DNA of 64,000 nt. Source: Symsagittifera roscoffensis (taxonomy: Eukaryota > Xenacoelomorpha > Acoela > Convolutidae). Shown piece after piece: positions 50,106-63,596 of the stretch. The stretch covers positions 1-64,000 of the forward strand of contig NW_026971166.1 in assembly GCF_963678635.1 (NCBI RefSeq). Direction: 5' to 3'. Within the stretch, counting starts at the first letter, position 1. Every line of letters begins with the position of its first letter. Under the pieces are notes generated by a model, which had not been told where the DNA came from, did not search any database, and worked only from the letters and a program-made list of their open reading frames with translations. Made by a program: the position numbers and the translations under genes.

Positions 50106-51916
50106 TTAATCGTCTGGGAAAAAGCCGTGGGGGAAGATGTCGTGTATCATATCTGATGTAGTTAGTAATTTGGCTAGTATGCGAATGATGTTTTTAGTTT
50201 GGAGCAGTGGCCAAAGCAATTGAAGTGCTTTAATGGTTTTTAGTTCTTCGGTGCCTACTGCAAACTCGTAAGGTGTGTTTTGAATGAGGTTATATATTTT
50301 GTGATTATATTTAGTATTGTGAATGAATTCTAATATTGGTATTTCTATAGGCTGGATAAATTCATGCGGGATAAGGAAGGGTCTGGATTCTTCGGCGTTA
50401 AAGGTCTTCGTGATGGGACAAAATATATACATTTGAGTTACTGGGTCATAGTTGCGAAGGATGCCGTGGAGGTTAGTATTTTTGATGCAATATGTGAAAT
50501 TAAGGAAAAATGGTGACGTGTACTTTGAGTTGAGAAACTGAAAACGATGGTGAGGTTGTCTTGATGGGGTATGCAAATCAAAAAGATTTTGTATAAAACG
50601 ATAGTATGTATATGTGTGGGTTTGTTTAGTGCGTAACATAATATCGTGGGAACAGTGCAAATCGCGTTCATGTGGTGAAAGAAAGTGAAAAGTTAGTGAA
50701 AATAACTGAAACTTGTCATGGAAGTTTTCGTATGCTTGAATATCAGCTAGTGATTCTGAAATGATGTGATCATACTTTCTATCAAAAATATTAAGTGTGA
50801 ATACGTATGATGTTTTGATGAAAAATTTTTCTGTTAGTTGCGGGTTAGCGAAGATGTCTTCATCTAAAAATTGATCTTGATTAGGTCGGATGATATTATG
50901 GTCGTAATATTCTATTGTAAATTCGTTAGCTCGGGGTGCAGTGAATGTTTTTAATAACTTTTTATATCCTACGTAAGTAAATTGTCGAGGTGTTAGTTTG
51001 TAGTGAGTCTATATAACATGTCTTTGTTCTTTTCTATGCTGTCATGAGTATTAGTTAGTGGTAGGCAAAGGGGGTTAGTAAAATGATAATAAGCTGTCCA
51101 ATGAAGTTTTGGCATTACAACATGTTCATCTACAAAATTACGTGTGTCGTTAGTATCGTTAGGTGTGTTTAATGTATATTGTGGGAATGAGGGTAAGGTG
51201 ATTGCAAGAAATTTTTTTGTGCTTGTATGTTGCGGTTGATTAATATATTCGCAGGCTGTTCCGGGTTTGGTCGGGAATGGGTGATTCGGGAATTTTCGTT
51301 TAAAAGTGCGATAAGCTCGGTGAGTGCTACTAGGTGTTTCGGTGGATGTGGATGATTGTGTGAATGATGCAGTGTAAGCTGAGGAGGGTGTAGGAGTAGG
51401 TGTATTTGAGGATTCTATTGTGGATGATAGCTGATGTATTGTGAGGGTGTTAGGGTGTATTAATTGTTGTTGTAGGGTAATAAAATCATCAAGTTCGTGG
51501 GAAATTCGGGGCGTATCTGGGGAATTATTATATGATCTGTCGGAATGAAGTGGAGAATAGGTTGGGGTCACTTGCGAAGCATAAGAAGGAGTAGAAACGG
51601 ATGGGAGTGGATGGTTTGATGGGATTGGTTGAAAAAGGGGTTTTGAAAAAACTGAGGAGTTGGTCTGAGTATAATTTGATGGAGATGGTTCGGAGTCTGC
51701 AAATTTTTCAGGGGTTTCTACATTAGGGTTATTAAATTGTGAGATAGAGTATAAAACTGAAATATCTGAGTTGGTATCAGAATTCGTGCTTGATGATATA
51801 TTAATAATCGGAAAATCGGGTGGTGGGAAAGCAAAAAGTGGGGTTATTGGGGTTTGAGTTTGGAGGTTGGCTGGGTGGGAGTTTGAGCGATGGAGGGATC
51901 CAAGTTGTCGGCTCAC
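50106..51916 (-). pseudogene. ORF4, copy B
   Basis: Starts at an ATG overlapping the env stop (ATGA, 51913-51916), exactly as in copy A. The first 307 codons run open to 50993, where a 2-base loss introduces a stop; the remainder is open again to TAA at 50106. Since A and B break at different sites yet share the reading pattern, ORF4 was probably a real protein-coding gene. Confidence 0.65.
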
Positions 51917-54511
51917 CGTGGGCTAAAAAAATGATTATGTTGAGACTGAAAAGTGGTGGTGTGGGGTTGTTCTATAATTTGTTCGTATGTATTATCATTT
52001 TGTGAATGATGTGTCATTATATGTTGGATGGGGCTTTGTGCTATATTTGGTCTAGAATTTGGATTATTTGTAACTGCTAGGTTTCGGAAACTACGGGGAA
52101 CTAATGATAATGAATGGTTTTGTGGTAGGGGTGGCAACTGTGGTGCGGTAGGTGTTATCTCTATATTATTAAGTTCTTCGTCGTAAGTGTTTTGTCTCGT
52201 GGATATTTTTGTGTTATATTCTTTTATTTGTGCATCTAGAAGTATTTTGTTTTTTGATGATGAAAAAATTCCAAAAAATCCTGCAAACAGTATACGTGCT
52301 ACACTTGCTTGTCTGTTTACTTGTGTGTATATAGCGCATATGTTATAGATTCCTTTTAAAAGTGAGAAAAGAAATCCTATAAAAATAAACATGGCGTATA
52401 AGATAGTTAATTTTTCTAAGATGTAATAGGTCCATCCTAGAAAAGCTAGAATTTCGTTTTTTAGGTTGACAAAACTGAAAATATTTTTAGGTGAAATATC
52501 TTGTGGTCTGTATTTTCCACCGTTTAAATATATGTATTCTTTAATGTCTTTAAAATATCCGCTCTAATCTTGTGTATAAATATCTGCAAATCCTGCTGTT
52601 TCGGCAAGTTTTCTTAAATTCTGGTCAATTGACTGTCTTTGTATTGTGTCCATTTGTGTTAATAATTCTTGAAAGTGTTGTGTTCTAATGTGATGTTGGA
52701 CATCTGATTTAGAATTTATTCCAATTGATTTTAAATCAATATTTGGATTACGAGCAATAGCTCTGATGCTTTCGGGTGAAAATTTTTGAGTGATTGCATT
52801 AACGTAGGGTATGGTGTAAGGAGATAGTATTTATCTTTATCAGGATTCAATTGTACTATATTGTGGCTATTTTCTGATCCACATGGAACTGCGGTATCCC
52901 AAAAATATGTTCGTCTTCAAAGTGTGTCGACAAAATGTACTCTATTTTTATAGAATATAGGGATTCTTTTATATAAACGTTTGTCTTCAAAAACATATAA
53001 TGGTGATACTTTTTTGGTACAAGTATAAAACCATAAAATATTTCCTTCGTAGTCTAGAAAATTTGATCTATTTCCTGATAAGTATCCTGCGTAGGGTATT
53101 TTTATTACTGCTAGTGCGAGTGATTGTAGGATTTGTGTTCTTTCCAACTCGCATAATTGGTGAAGTTTCTAATTCGGAGAGTGACATTTCTTGAAAATTT
53201 CGACTAATTGTGTAGTCTAACTTCATATCTAAGTGGATATCGTAATGAAAATTACCGAAATAGGTGTTATTCATTAGTGATAGTTCTTGTAAAAGTGTGC
53301 TTTTACTGTCATGTGGCTTTAGTTTTCCACCAGGTTGACCTGTGCTTTTTTGAAAGTTAACTGGTATGTATGATGTTCCTTCATTTATAGGGTGACTTGT
53401 GGCATAAGGGTTAAATTTTTTTTCCAGTGGTCATGTCGAAACCTTTTTCTTATTCGACTAGTATTTCAGAGTATTGCGTCTTATAAAGTGGATTTCTGTA
53501 TTTGCATGCAATTTCTGTTTCTTGGAAACGTGTTAATTTATTTTCTATATCATGAAAATTTCTAAAATCATTACTTTGTTTTCGGGATGGATTTACTTGT
53601 TCGTATGGAATTGATTCTATAAAATATTTTTCATGAAACTTTATCATTCGAGCGTGTATTTTTGCTACTTGGAATGTTGTGCATATATTTTCGGGAAACC
53701 AAACAATTGTTGCTTGTGTCCGTGTTGTAGGGTCACAAAAACCTTGATCATTGTTGCAAGGTAATCTAATTCCTTGATAGATCATTGTGTTATCTGATAA
53801 ATCTCGTGTGCGTTGTACTTTTTCGAGTTGTTTTTTCCAATCGAAAAACATTATTTCTTGATATCCTTTATTTTTTGTGTCTGCTTTGCAGTTTGAGGGG
53901 GTATTTATTCCAATGTGTGGTATCCAGTGTTTATCGTGTATGTCATAAGTTAATCTTCCGTGTGCGCCGTTGTATGGGTATTTTTCGTCTAGTTTTATAT
54001 GTCCTTGATATCTTTCAAGTTGTGCTTGGTGTACAGAATCGGCAAAGACTTGGAAATTTACTATTTTCCTGTCTGTGTTTCTATTTCTTGTGATGTTTAG
54101 TCTGAGTAGTTCGTTTTTACAATCTTCGGGATTTAGATGTAAAAGTCGTTCTATATTACTTTGATAGAATGATTCGTGATCAAGTCGGTTCTTATTTCCA
54201 TTGGAAACTTGCGAACAGTGTACTTTTTTGGAAAATGTTGCTGTAAATTTATATCCTGTGACTGTTGTTGCTCGGGCTTTTGAGTACAATGTTGCTATTA
54301 CATTTGTAGTTTCTATAGCTTGTGGTTCTGTTTCGCATTGTGATACTTGATTTATTGCATATTCGTGTAGTGTTTTTTGTTCGTTTTCTTCACAATCGTA
54401 GTGTGTTACTAATAAATCCTGGGGTCCTGTGCGAGGAGAAGGATTGGTGTTTTGGTCGGAAAATATTTTAAAAAAGATGTGCTAAAATTTTAATATTTTT
54501 AGAATATACAT
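51913..54511 (-). pseudogene. env: Envelope-like gene, copy B (multiply broken)
   Basis: Collinear with copy A env. Open pieces: 54289-53450, about 53274-53068, 53147-52917 and 52392-51913, separated by small indels and at least one stop (about 52565). The signal peptide region is altered. The C-terminal membrane segments and Pro/Gln-rich tail are preserved. Confidence 0.75.
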
Positions 54512-55930
54512 GTGTATGATAATCCTGAGTATGGGTTATAAAATGTGATGTAACCAATTGTGTTTTTGGTATATCTATCGTATTTATATATTACTTCAGT
54601 TGTTATAAATGGTGGTGGTAGCGATTGAACTAATATATTTGGTGGATTTAATCGGTAGGCATGTTGAACAATATTGTTAAGTTTGATCGTGATTTGGAAT
54701 TTCAATTGGAGACTATTTTGTTGAAGTATTTGAATATTGTGTTCACGAATATCTTCGTGGATATCTTGTCTATATTGTAGTCTGTTGAGTGCCCAACTGT
54801 GGAGTCGGTTACTATCTTGATGTTGTCCAAATAATGGTGGGGGTGCTACGAATGTATTCGAGTCTAGTCATAAAGGGATATTTGTTGATGATTGTTCTCG
54901 ATATCTAGCGTCGAGGTTATTTGGGAAATTTAAAGGGAAAAGCGTCAGTGAAATTTGACTTAATGATGGTGTTGACAGTAGTGATAATGTTTCTGGTAGT
55001 GATGATAGTATTGTATCCGTAGAAATATCTATTGGATCGTTCACTGAGTTTGGTTCACCTAGTGTATATGAGTGTGTTGTCCAATATGGTAGTCGTGCTG
55101 TGGGATTGGGGGGGGGGGGTTAAAGGGATTTTCACGTATTTGTTCAGATGTTGGTGTTGAACCTAAGTAATCTGAGGGTATATTTGAGGTGCTCTGTTGT
55201 GAAAGCAGTGTGGGAGTTTCTGGCAATGTACTTCTTGAAATTTCTGGAGTAGTTGGTGTTGGTGATTGGGGTATATCAAAATGAACTGTAGGGGTTTGAA
55301 AACTTCTTTTTTGTCGTGGATGTATAATTTGTCTATTTACTTCGACTGTATTTTGGTTTTGATTAATGTTTTTTATGCTACTTAATTCTTGTGGTAATGT
55401 GGGGTACAAATTATAAGAAATCAACCACGTAAAAACTACAAAACATTCATTCCACAATCTAAAATACTAAAAAAAGTTGAATTTCAAAAACAACTTTGAT
55501 TTTAAAAATTAATAATTTTTGCACCTCTGGATCATTTTGAACTTTCATTTTTCAAAATAACATGCTGACAAACACGCGACAATTCTAGTTCAGATTCAGC
55601 CAATAGGATTTACTTAAATCCGTCACCTTCTATATCTCTAACACCAACCTATTAGCCGAAAGATATTAAACTCCAGTCATATCTATAACTATAACTTTAC
55701 AACCTCCAGGTCAAAAACATTGGAATAACTGGTTCTAATGGTTCGGATAAGCGAGCGTGTCGTTCTTCAAAAGTGTGTGGATTATCTTGGGAAGAAATTC
55801 GTGTGGATGTTTGGGGGTTTTGGGTAGTTGTAGGTAATGTTGGGTTTTCTTGTGATGATGTCGGTGAAGACTGATTTTGTGATTGTTGGTTTGCAATTTT
55901 GGAAAGTGTTCGATTGATTTTTTCTAGTGG
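54499..55930 (-). pseudogene. ORF3, copy B, interrupted
   Basis: The last 130 codons (54499-54900) closely match copy A, and the codon that is TAA in A is TTA here (about 54986-54988). Upstream, ORF3 is interrupted at 55416-55717 by an inverted copy of a nearby 302-bp segment, which replaced about 30 bp of the gene. Confidence 0.6.
55416..55717 (+). repeat. 302-bp inverted duplication inside ORF3 of copy B
   Basis: Reverse complement of 56729-57030 (integrase 3' end plus adjacent non-coding DNA), nearly perfect by eye. The two arms flank about 1.0 kb and could form a large snap-back. Absent from copy A. Confidence 0.85.
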
Positions 55931-56000
55931 GAAGATTTATGTTTATTGTAGTATTCTTCGATGAAAAAAATTAAAAGGATTGTTGCTAAGGCGAATGTGA

Positions 56001-56111
56001 CTATTGCTTTTTTACACATTTGCACATTGTCAGTATTAGGGATGATAAAAGTATGATGAAAATTACAAATAGTAAAAAAAATTCTGTTGTACTAAAAATT
56101 GTTCGTATCAT
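56001..56111 (-). pseudogene. Small membrane peptide, copy B, truncated
   Basis: Same ATG context and hydrophobic N-terminal half as 27755-27943; a one-base loss after the CKC-type loop ends it at codon 37. Confidence 0.5.
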
Positions 56112-56728
56112 TCAAATAGACTTTGGATTATCGTACCTGTGAATATGATCAATGATTTGGGAAAGTTGGAAATATATTTCAAATAGGGGGTAGAAAATTT
56201 TTAAAATGTTGCAAACAATTATTAAAATGATTATAAAAGCTTCAAAAGTATCAAATAGAAATTTGAGCAAAAGTTTGAATAGTATGAAAAAGTTTGTTAA
56301 AAGACTAAAATTGTATTTTTAAAGATATTGACTGATCGAGAGAAGAGCATTTAAGAAATGATTTCTTTGTCGAATATTTTTTGTTGTTTGAGGTGAGATT
56401 CAAGTGTGGCTCTAGATATTTATTAATTTTTTGACAAGTGGGTTGAGTTTTGTGAAAAGTTGTTGGGGGCTAATTTTATGGTGTTCGGGAGGTCTTCTTT
56501 GCTTTATTTTCATTTGTCGGGTGATCTGGGGTATTTTTGAGATATTTGTACTTAAGGCCAAATGAATATGGTCCTTTTTTTACTTTAGGCTAATTTGCCA
56601 TTTTTGGTTGGAGGGTTTTTGAGGTCTGAGTTGGGAAAATATTGTTGATCTTTGCGTTATTAGATAGGGGAAGGTTGTAATATTATGCTGGTATTTATTT
56701 TAGTTGTCAAGTTTTAGTGGGTTGCTTA
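56112..56728 (-). other. Non-coding region between pol and the accessory genes, copy B
   Basis: Counterpart of 26935-27754. No open gene; the 76-codon hydrophobic frame of copy A is not conserved here. Confidence 0.45.
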
Positions 56729-57030
56729 TTTTTGACCTGGAGGTTGTAAAGTTATAGTTATAGATATGACTGGAGTTTAATATCTTTCGGCTAATAGGTT
56801 GGTGTTAGAGATATAGAAGGTGACGGATTTAAGTGAATCCTATTGGCTGAATCTGAACTAGAATTGTCGCGTGTTTGTCAGCATGTTATTTTGAAAAATG
56901 AAAGTTCAAAATGATCCAGAGGTGCAAAAATTATTAATTTTTAAAATCAAAGTTGTTTTTGAAATTCAACTTTTTTTAGTATTTTAGATTGTGGAATGAA
57001 TGTTTTGTAGTTTTTACGTGGTTGATTTCT
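56729..57030 (-). repeat. Parent arm of the 302-bp inverted duplication
   Basis: Source segment for 55416-55717. In copy A the corresponding sequence (from about 26850) is in its normal place only, so this is the ancestral arm. Confidence 0.8.
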
Positions 57031-58535
57031 AAGTCGTGATGATTCTCTGTTCTGATTTTTCTACTTGTTTTTGTGGTAAATTTTTTTTTTATCATTTTCC
57101 TGTTTTTTCTTTCTTTTTGAGGTATTTTTGGGTCTGATATTTTTTGATTGTTTTTAGCTTTAGTTTGTTTATGATTTTGATTTTCATGATGAACGTTGTC
57201 TTGTTCATCTATTTCTTTTTCTGTATGTGGATGATTTTGAATAACTTTTAAACCTGTGACAGAATATATTTGAGTTAATTCGCGTAGTGCGTATTCTTTT
57301 GGGTAGAAGGGCAATAGATTGTTACGATGTTGAACAATTTCCTTATTATTTGAATCTGTGAGTTTATAAGTTACGTCAGTGGGTTTGGTAATTATTTGGT
57401 ATGGTCCTTTTCGAAGGGGTTGTAATTTTTTAGAGATTCCTTTTTGTGTACTAAAGTTAGTTATAAAGACAAATGTTCCAATTTTCAAATCTGTGGCTGG
57501 TGTAAAGCGTGAATTAATTTGGTCGTTAATATTTTGCCTTTGTAACAATTTCTTTGTTACTTTTTGGTAAATTTCATTGTGTTTTTTATCTCTATTTAAA
57601 ATCCATTCGATGTGTGTGCCGGAGGCTAATTTAAGAATTTGTGTGTGATGAAAATGATCCTCATCATGTGTGTGTAAAGGTAGGTTATAACAAATTGAGT
57701 CTTTATTTGGTTGGCAATAACCTTGTGCATTTTTATGGGAATTTGCTGTAAACATAATTGGTTTACGTGGCTTTTGATTAAAAACCATTTCGTATGGTGA
57801 TATTCCGAAAGTTATCGTGATTTGTGAATTGTATGCTAAGGGAAATAGTTTTACATCTGCTGACCATTCTGTGTATTTTGTATCATTTCCATTTATGATA
57901 CACCGGAGGTATTCGTGTAGTGAACGGTTCATACCTTCGACTAAACCGTTTGTCCAAGGTGCATGAGATGTACGTGGTTTATGTTTGATGTTATATAAAA
58001 GGCATAGTGTGATGATTTACTTATTTATGAATTCTGTACCGTTGTCTGTAACTAAGATTTCGGGTAGTCCGAATTTAGCTATCCAATGTTCATAAAGCGT
58101 CGTGTAAGCATAATAAGCATTACAATGTGGTACTGGGTTGAGTGCTACATAATGTGTAAATGCGTCAACAATGACCATAATGTAGGAGTTTCCTTCAGAA
58201 GATGGTGAAATTGGTCCTTTTGAAATATCGAATGAAATACGATTGTTGAAATATAAACTTTGTCCTTTAAAATCTTGTTTTTGTGCAATTTGTTTTTGAT
58301 TTGGATAAGGTTTGTTTAATTGACATATTATACAATCATTGCATAATACTTTTATCCAAATTGGTGCATTTGGGAAAAAAAATTTTTGTGTAAAGTTTGA
58401 GTATGTTTTCTCTGATCCGGAGTGTCCTTTAGTATTTTGGGTATGTGAAAGGTTAAAAACTATTAATATCATAGTTAAAGGAAGACAGGGAACTTTTGAA
58501 TCATTTAAATAATAATCTAAAACCTGTATTTTCAT
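56976..58535 (-). pseudogene. pol: Integrase, copy B, split by a stop
   Basis: 58017-58535 has the zinc-binding region and the first two catalytic strands (MVIVDAFTHYV, VTDNGTEF). A TAA at 58017-58019 interrupts the frame, where copy A has sense codons. 56976-57932 resumes with the rest of the core and the C-terminal domain, including the segment deleted in copy A. Confidence 0.8.
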
Positions 58536-58679
58536 TAATTGTTGTGTTATTAAATTTTCGGAAATATCGTAGGGGTGTTTTATTTCCTAAAATTGTGGTA
58601 TCTGCTTTTACGGGCTTAGTTTTGTATTTGTGCCATAATTTTAATTGTCTAATTACTGGGTCGAGATTTTGATATTGTT

Positions 58680-60405
58680 TTAAGAGTTCAAGTGTAATTT
58701 TATCTGTTGGGGGAGAAAAATATTGTCAATTTCTAGTTTTGATAGGGGAATTGTGTCAAGTGGGTCATGGAGATCAAAAACTTGAATTATTGTGTATTTT
58801 GGATCAATTGTTTGCGGTCCTGATAAATTTATTTTATCGGTTAAATTCTCTTTTTCCATTAATGGAAAAAGGTCTTTTTTATGCGAATGTTGTTTTATTC
58901 TTTTTTGTTGAGTGTTATTTTTTATCCATTGTGAGTATGGAATTGGTTTAAAAGTTGATGTGCCTAGTAAATCAACTTCGTAGTGATTATTCTGGCAATC
59001 TAAGTGGAGTGGAAAATGTTGTAGATTATTTATCTGTGATTGATCAATATCAGTTTTTACTGCATATTTGCATTCTAGTCGGGGTGATGTTTCATCTTTT
59101 GCAAGATAAAATTTGATATTTTGTGGTATTTCAACTGTAGTTTTTCTTGTGAGTAATTCAGATGCCGTCTTTCGACTTAATGTATCTGGTAACGCAAGGT
59201 TTTTTCCTGCTGTCCAAACTATATGTAGGTTTGGAAATTTCATTAGAATTAGTTGTAATCTATAAATTCTATGATTTGGATTTGACTTTTGTGTAAAGAG
59301 AAATATAATTGGATTGTGATCTGTGAATAGAACTGTTGGGTGTTTTGATCCAAGTATCAGAAATTCATATTCTGTAAGTGTATAAATTATAGCTGTATAT
59401 TCTCTCATTAGAGTTGAGAGTCGTAGCTCTGCTTGAGTGAATAATCGTGAATTTGCTGATATATGGTTCATTTTATTTGTTCCACTATGTGATTGTAGCA
59501 ATGCTGCGCCGATGCCGAAATTTGAAGCATTGCACATTGCATAGAATGGTTGATTTGGATCTGGAATTGTATTTGAAATTTGTTCAGTTAAAAGTTTTTT
59601 AATTTCTTCAAATCGTGTTTGATGTTCAGTGGTCCATTCAAAATTATTTTGTTGTCTGACGATATTATAGAATGGTCTTAAGTATAATTGCATTTTGTAA
59701 ACATATTTACATAAGAAATTTAACATTCCAAGGAATTCTTGGATTTTTTTTTATTTGTAGGTGGCTGAAGTTTTTTAATAGCATCAATGCGTGATTTTAT
59801 TGAAGGGATAGTTTTTCGTTCTATATTATGTCCTAAAAATTTAACGCGTGTTAGAAAGAAGTGTGATTTATCGGGAGCTGCCTTCAGATTTTCGTTCTGA
59901 AGTATTTTATGATATTGTTCTAAAACTGTAAACATTTCTTCTTTAGTTTGTGATTGCATGAAAACATCATCTAAGTATGTGATTGCATTTTTCTTGAGTA
60001 TTAGTGGTCTAAGAATTTTACTCATAATAGCTGAAAAAGCCGCTGGTCCTATGGATATTCCATAGAATAAGCGATTGAATTCATATTGTTGATTTCCAAT
60101 AACAAATTGTGTTAAACGTCGTGATTGGTCATCTAGTGGCATTTGATTAAAAGCACTATTCAAATCTGCGGTTGTGAAATATTTACCATTTATCTTTGTT
60201 AAGATAACTTGTATGGGTTCAATAGGCCAATTGCATTTTGATTCGTCATTTAGTGAATTGAGGTATCTAGCGTCTAAAACTATTTTTAGTGATTCACCTT
60301 TTGCTAGAATGATAACAGGGTTGATAAAAAGGTTACCTTTTGGTTTTTCTTCCTTATTTACTGGTGAGATAATTTCGTATTGTTCTAAGATGTCAAGTAA
60401 TCTGT
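58680..60405 (-). pseudogene. pol: Reverse transcriptase and RNase H, copy B
   Basis: 59720-60163 carries the central RT blocks with YLDD. A frameshift in an A-rich stretch near 59745 separates it from 58680-59726, which holds the connection region and RNase H (VLFTDHNPIIFLF). The upstream RT region (about 60165-60405) is in another frame. Confidence 0.75.
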
Positions 60406-61575
60406 TTACCTTGTCATGTAAGTGAATTGGTACTTTACTGGCTCTTTGTTTTTTGATGTTGCGTAGACTGTTGAATATTCTAACAGTTGTTTTGCTAATT
60501 TATCAAATTCAATTTGTGTAATTTGTGAATGTTCAAAATTAAACATTGTTAAAAAATTTCGTTGTTCTTTTGTGTAATTAGTTATATTGAAGGTTGGTTT
60601 AAAATATGGTAATTTTGTGAAGTAATCTGTGTTTTTTTTTTCATTACTTATTATATTATTAATGGATAAATCTTCGTCAAGAATTGTTGATTGGCAAATA
60701 TCTAATAATTGGAGTATATTATTAACACGGTAGGCTACTTCATTTACAGGTGAAATTGTAGCATTCATTTCACAACATCCTGAAAGTCCTAAGGGTAATG
60801 TTACTTGATATGGTGTATTATTATACACGTGTAGGGAAATGATGTCGGAATTCGTGTTTTTCGAATAATTTATGGATGAGATTGTAATTTTGAAAAATTT
60901 GTGAATAGGTTTAAATTCGAAGTCGGATATAAAAAGTTGTTGTTTATTTTGACTTTTATTATACTGGTGAACTTGTTTTATTGAAAAATTATATATATTT
61001 CCTGATAGTGGTTTCAGGTGTTTCCATTGTTGATTGTAAATGGGGTAAAATTTTGAGAAGAATGGTGGTTGTTTGTTTAATCTTTGGAAGAATGTTAGGG
61101 CTGTATTTTTTGTTTTTGTGTACTTATCTTTGATATGTATTTTACTATTTAAGATGTTGATTATTGGTATATATTTAGATATAAATGGTATGCCAATGAT
61201 ATTGTGTTTAATATCAGTAAAAAGAAATATTCGTTTAAACGGTTTGTTTAAAATTTTGTTTTGTTTCATTGTTCTCGTGGGGAGAAGAAATAATTGGAGT
61301 TTTCCATAATTTACTAATGTTGATCCTTGTGCTGTTGCTAATTTACTAGAGGTTTCAAGAGGTGTTAATTTTGGATGCATGGTTTTGATTTCATTCCATG
61401 TGGGAAATTTAATTATATTTGATTCTGCTCCTGAGTCAATTAAAAAATCAATTTCAAGATCTGGTGGTTGAAATTCTTTGTTTCTTGGGCTTTCTAAGAG
61501 AAATGGAATTGTCCAATTTTTTCTCTTGGTTGTTCTTTTTGTATATTTTGATAAATAGATTTTGTGTTTGAGCAT
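60406..61575 (-). pseudogene. pol: Protease to RT N-terminus, copy B
   Basis: A 389-codon frame containing the retropepsin DSG (FLIDSGAES) and the linker, continuous where copy A is frameshifted (23060). It ends after a deletion of about 50 bp near 60460, which removes the segment before the RT domain. Confidence 0.75.
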
Positions 61576-62784
61576 TGTGTTTCGTCTTTTTTATCGGGTT
61601 TAATTACCGTGTTAATTCCGTTTACCTCTTGTGTAGTTTGTGTAGTATCACTGGTTCCAATATAGTAATTGTGAAGGAGTTCCAATTGATTTTCATATAT
61701 ATGTGATGTAAAAAGTTGTTCATAAATGATAGGTTCATAGTCGTTTTTGACTGTTATCATATTTACAGAGATGGTATTATCTGTATCACTTTCTGTATCT
61801 GATGATTCACAATTTATATGATTTAGTTGTAGTTCGTTATTTCTTGTGTCATCAATACCTGGGGGGTCTGAAGTTGTTTCTTCATTTATCTGCACTTGAT
61901 TGATGTGTCTTTGATGTTTTGGTGTGCTACTTCTGTATCGATGTTTAGAATCAGGGTAACGGTTATTATTCTTGTGTGGTGACTGGGAATAATTTCTGTA
62001 TCGATTATTGTAACTTGAGTTTCGATTTTGTGAATTATTTCGTGATCTGTTTTGATAATTATCGTTTGATCTGTGATAGTTTGGTCTATTATATGAATTC
62101 TTCCTTGATCGATTGTTCGGGTAATTCTGATTTCGATTGTTTGAATAACTTTTATTTCTTTTATGTGAATAGTTTCTATTTCTGTTGTATGATGAGTTTC
62201 GTGATTGATTATTGGAATAGTGTCTATTCCTTGGGTTTGATTGGGAACTGGATCCAGAAACAAATTCTGTTGTATTGGAATTCAATCGTGAATAGTTATT
62301 TTGGTTACTTTGGCTATTTGATCGATTATACCTATTTTGTGAGAAATTTCGTGTATTTCCTCGTTCGGGTGATCTACCTCTATAACTTGAGTTATATGGT
62401 GATTGATTTCTTGTGTAATTTGAGTTGCTCGGAAGTGGTTTTCCTGAACTGTTATTACTATATATATTTTGTTTGGCAGATTTTGGTCTTTTTTCATGTA
62501 TTGATAGAATGATTTATTTGGTTCTTTGTGCGTTTGAGGTTTATTCTGATTGTCTTATTGTCTACATTCGGAAATACTGTGTCCGTATCGTCGGCAATAA
62601 TTACACCATTTTTGAAGGATGGTTTGCCTTTAAAGTTTGGATGTTTTTCGTAGATATATAGTATTTCAGTGATTTTTTCAATCAGGTCTGTGTCTGATTC
62701 TTGTATGTTATTTATATATGTAGTATTTGTTTCAATTCGATTAACATATTGTAGTTTTAGATTTTCTGTTTCTTCGATTTTCAT
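61494..62784 (-). pseudogene. gag: Gag nucleocapsid and RNA-binding region, copy B
   Basis: 62494-62784 covers the region before the zinc knuckle; loss of one A in a run (near 62614) puts the CCHC box out of frame. 61494-62285 is the Asn/Ser/Arg/Tyr-rich region and acidic spacer. Repetitive NYNRSN-type sequence probably expands and contracts between copies. Confidence 0.7.
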
Positions 62785-62841
62785 TGTGATTTCTACTTGT
62801 TCTAGTTTATCTACTAATTTTCGAAAATCTAAATCTGGTTC

Positions 62842-63516
62842 TCAAATTGAGGAAGGATGAGATGCTCTCTTTTTTATAGCTATTTTCTTTAATTGAGGTG
62901 TTAAGGTCATCATGAAAATTTCTGTCATTTTTGTGTTTTTGTAATCATGTGTATTAAGTGAATATGCTTTTCGAACTAGTGTTTCGATTCGTATTGCTAA
63001 TTGTTTAATTGTTTCATTTGGTAGTCTGCGGATTTCGTTGCATAAAACTCTTTGATGTTGTTTGTTTTTTTCAGAATCAAACATTTTTGAAAATTCTTGT
63101 GTGAATCTTTTCCAGTCTGATTTTATTTCTATGGGTAATACTGAAATCCATTTTTGAGCTGCGCCATCTAGGGTTGTTTGTATTAATGCTGTGCGTCTTT
63201 GTATCCAATTTTGATGTAGTGGCGTATTAATTTGTTCGGGTCCTATTTTTAAAATTAAATTTGCTGTTACTGCATTTAGATAATCTTCTACAGAATATTC
63301 AGGGTCTGTTCCTGTGAATACCATTAATGGTTTATTCGATGTTATTGATGATCCACCCATAAGGTATGGATTCATTGTCATTTGTAATGATTCTGCTGCA
63401 TTTGGCATTTGAGAAAAATTTGAAAGTTGATTTCTTGTTATTTCGTGTTGTTGAAGATAATATGGGAGTGGTATTTCATTTTGCATTTGTGTTGGTTGGT
63501 ACGAGTTTGCAATCAT
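62842..63516 (-). pseudogene. gag: Gag capsid domain, copy B
   Basis: The capsid domain is intact (EYSVEDYLNAV, FSKMFDSEKNKQHQR) and ends at a TGA (62842-62844) that replaces a CGA codon in copy A, a C-to-T change. Confidence 0.75.
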
Positions 63517-63596
63517 TGGGTTTTGTTGCTGAATTGGTTGAAAAGATTGTGTATTAATTGGGTTTTGTTGCTGAATTGGTTGTTGATTTTGTGTAT

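Larger units (their letters stand above)
44249..50964. repeat. Tandem duplication, unit 2 (6,716 bp)
   Basis: Collinear with 37572-44248. Its far end continues into the rest of copy B, so this unit is the original and unit 1 is the extra copy ending in truncated ORF4. Divergence is uneven: about 47460-49450 is almost identical to unit 1, while both sides show many substitutions and small indels. Confidence 0.85.
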
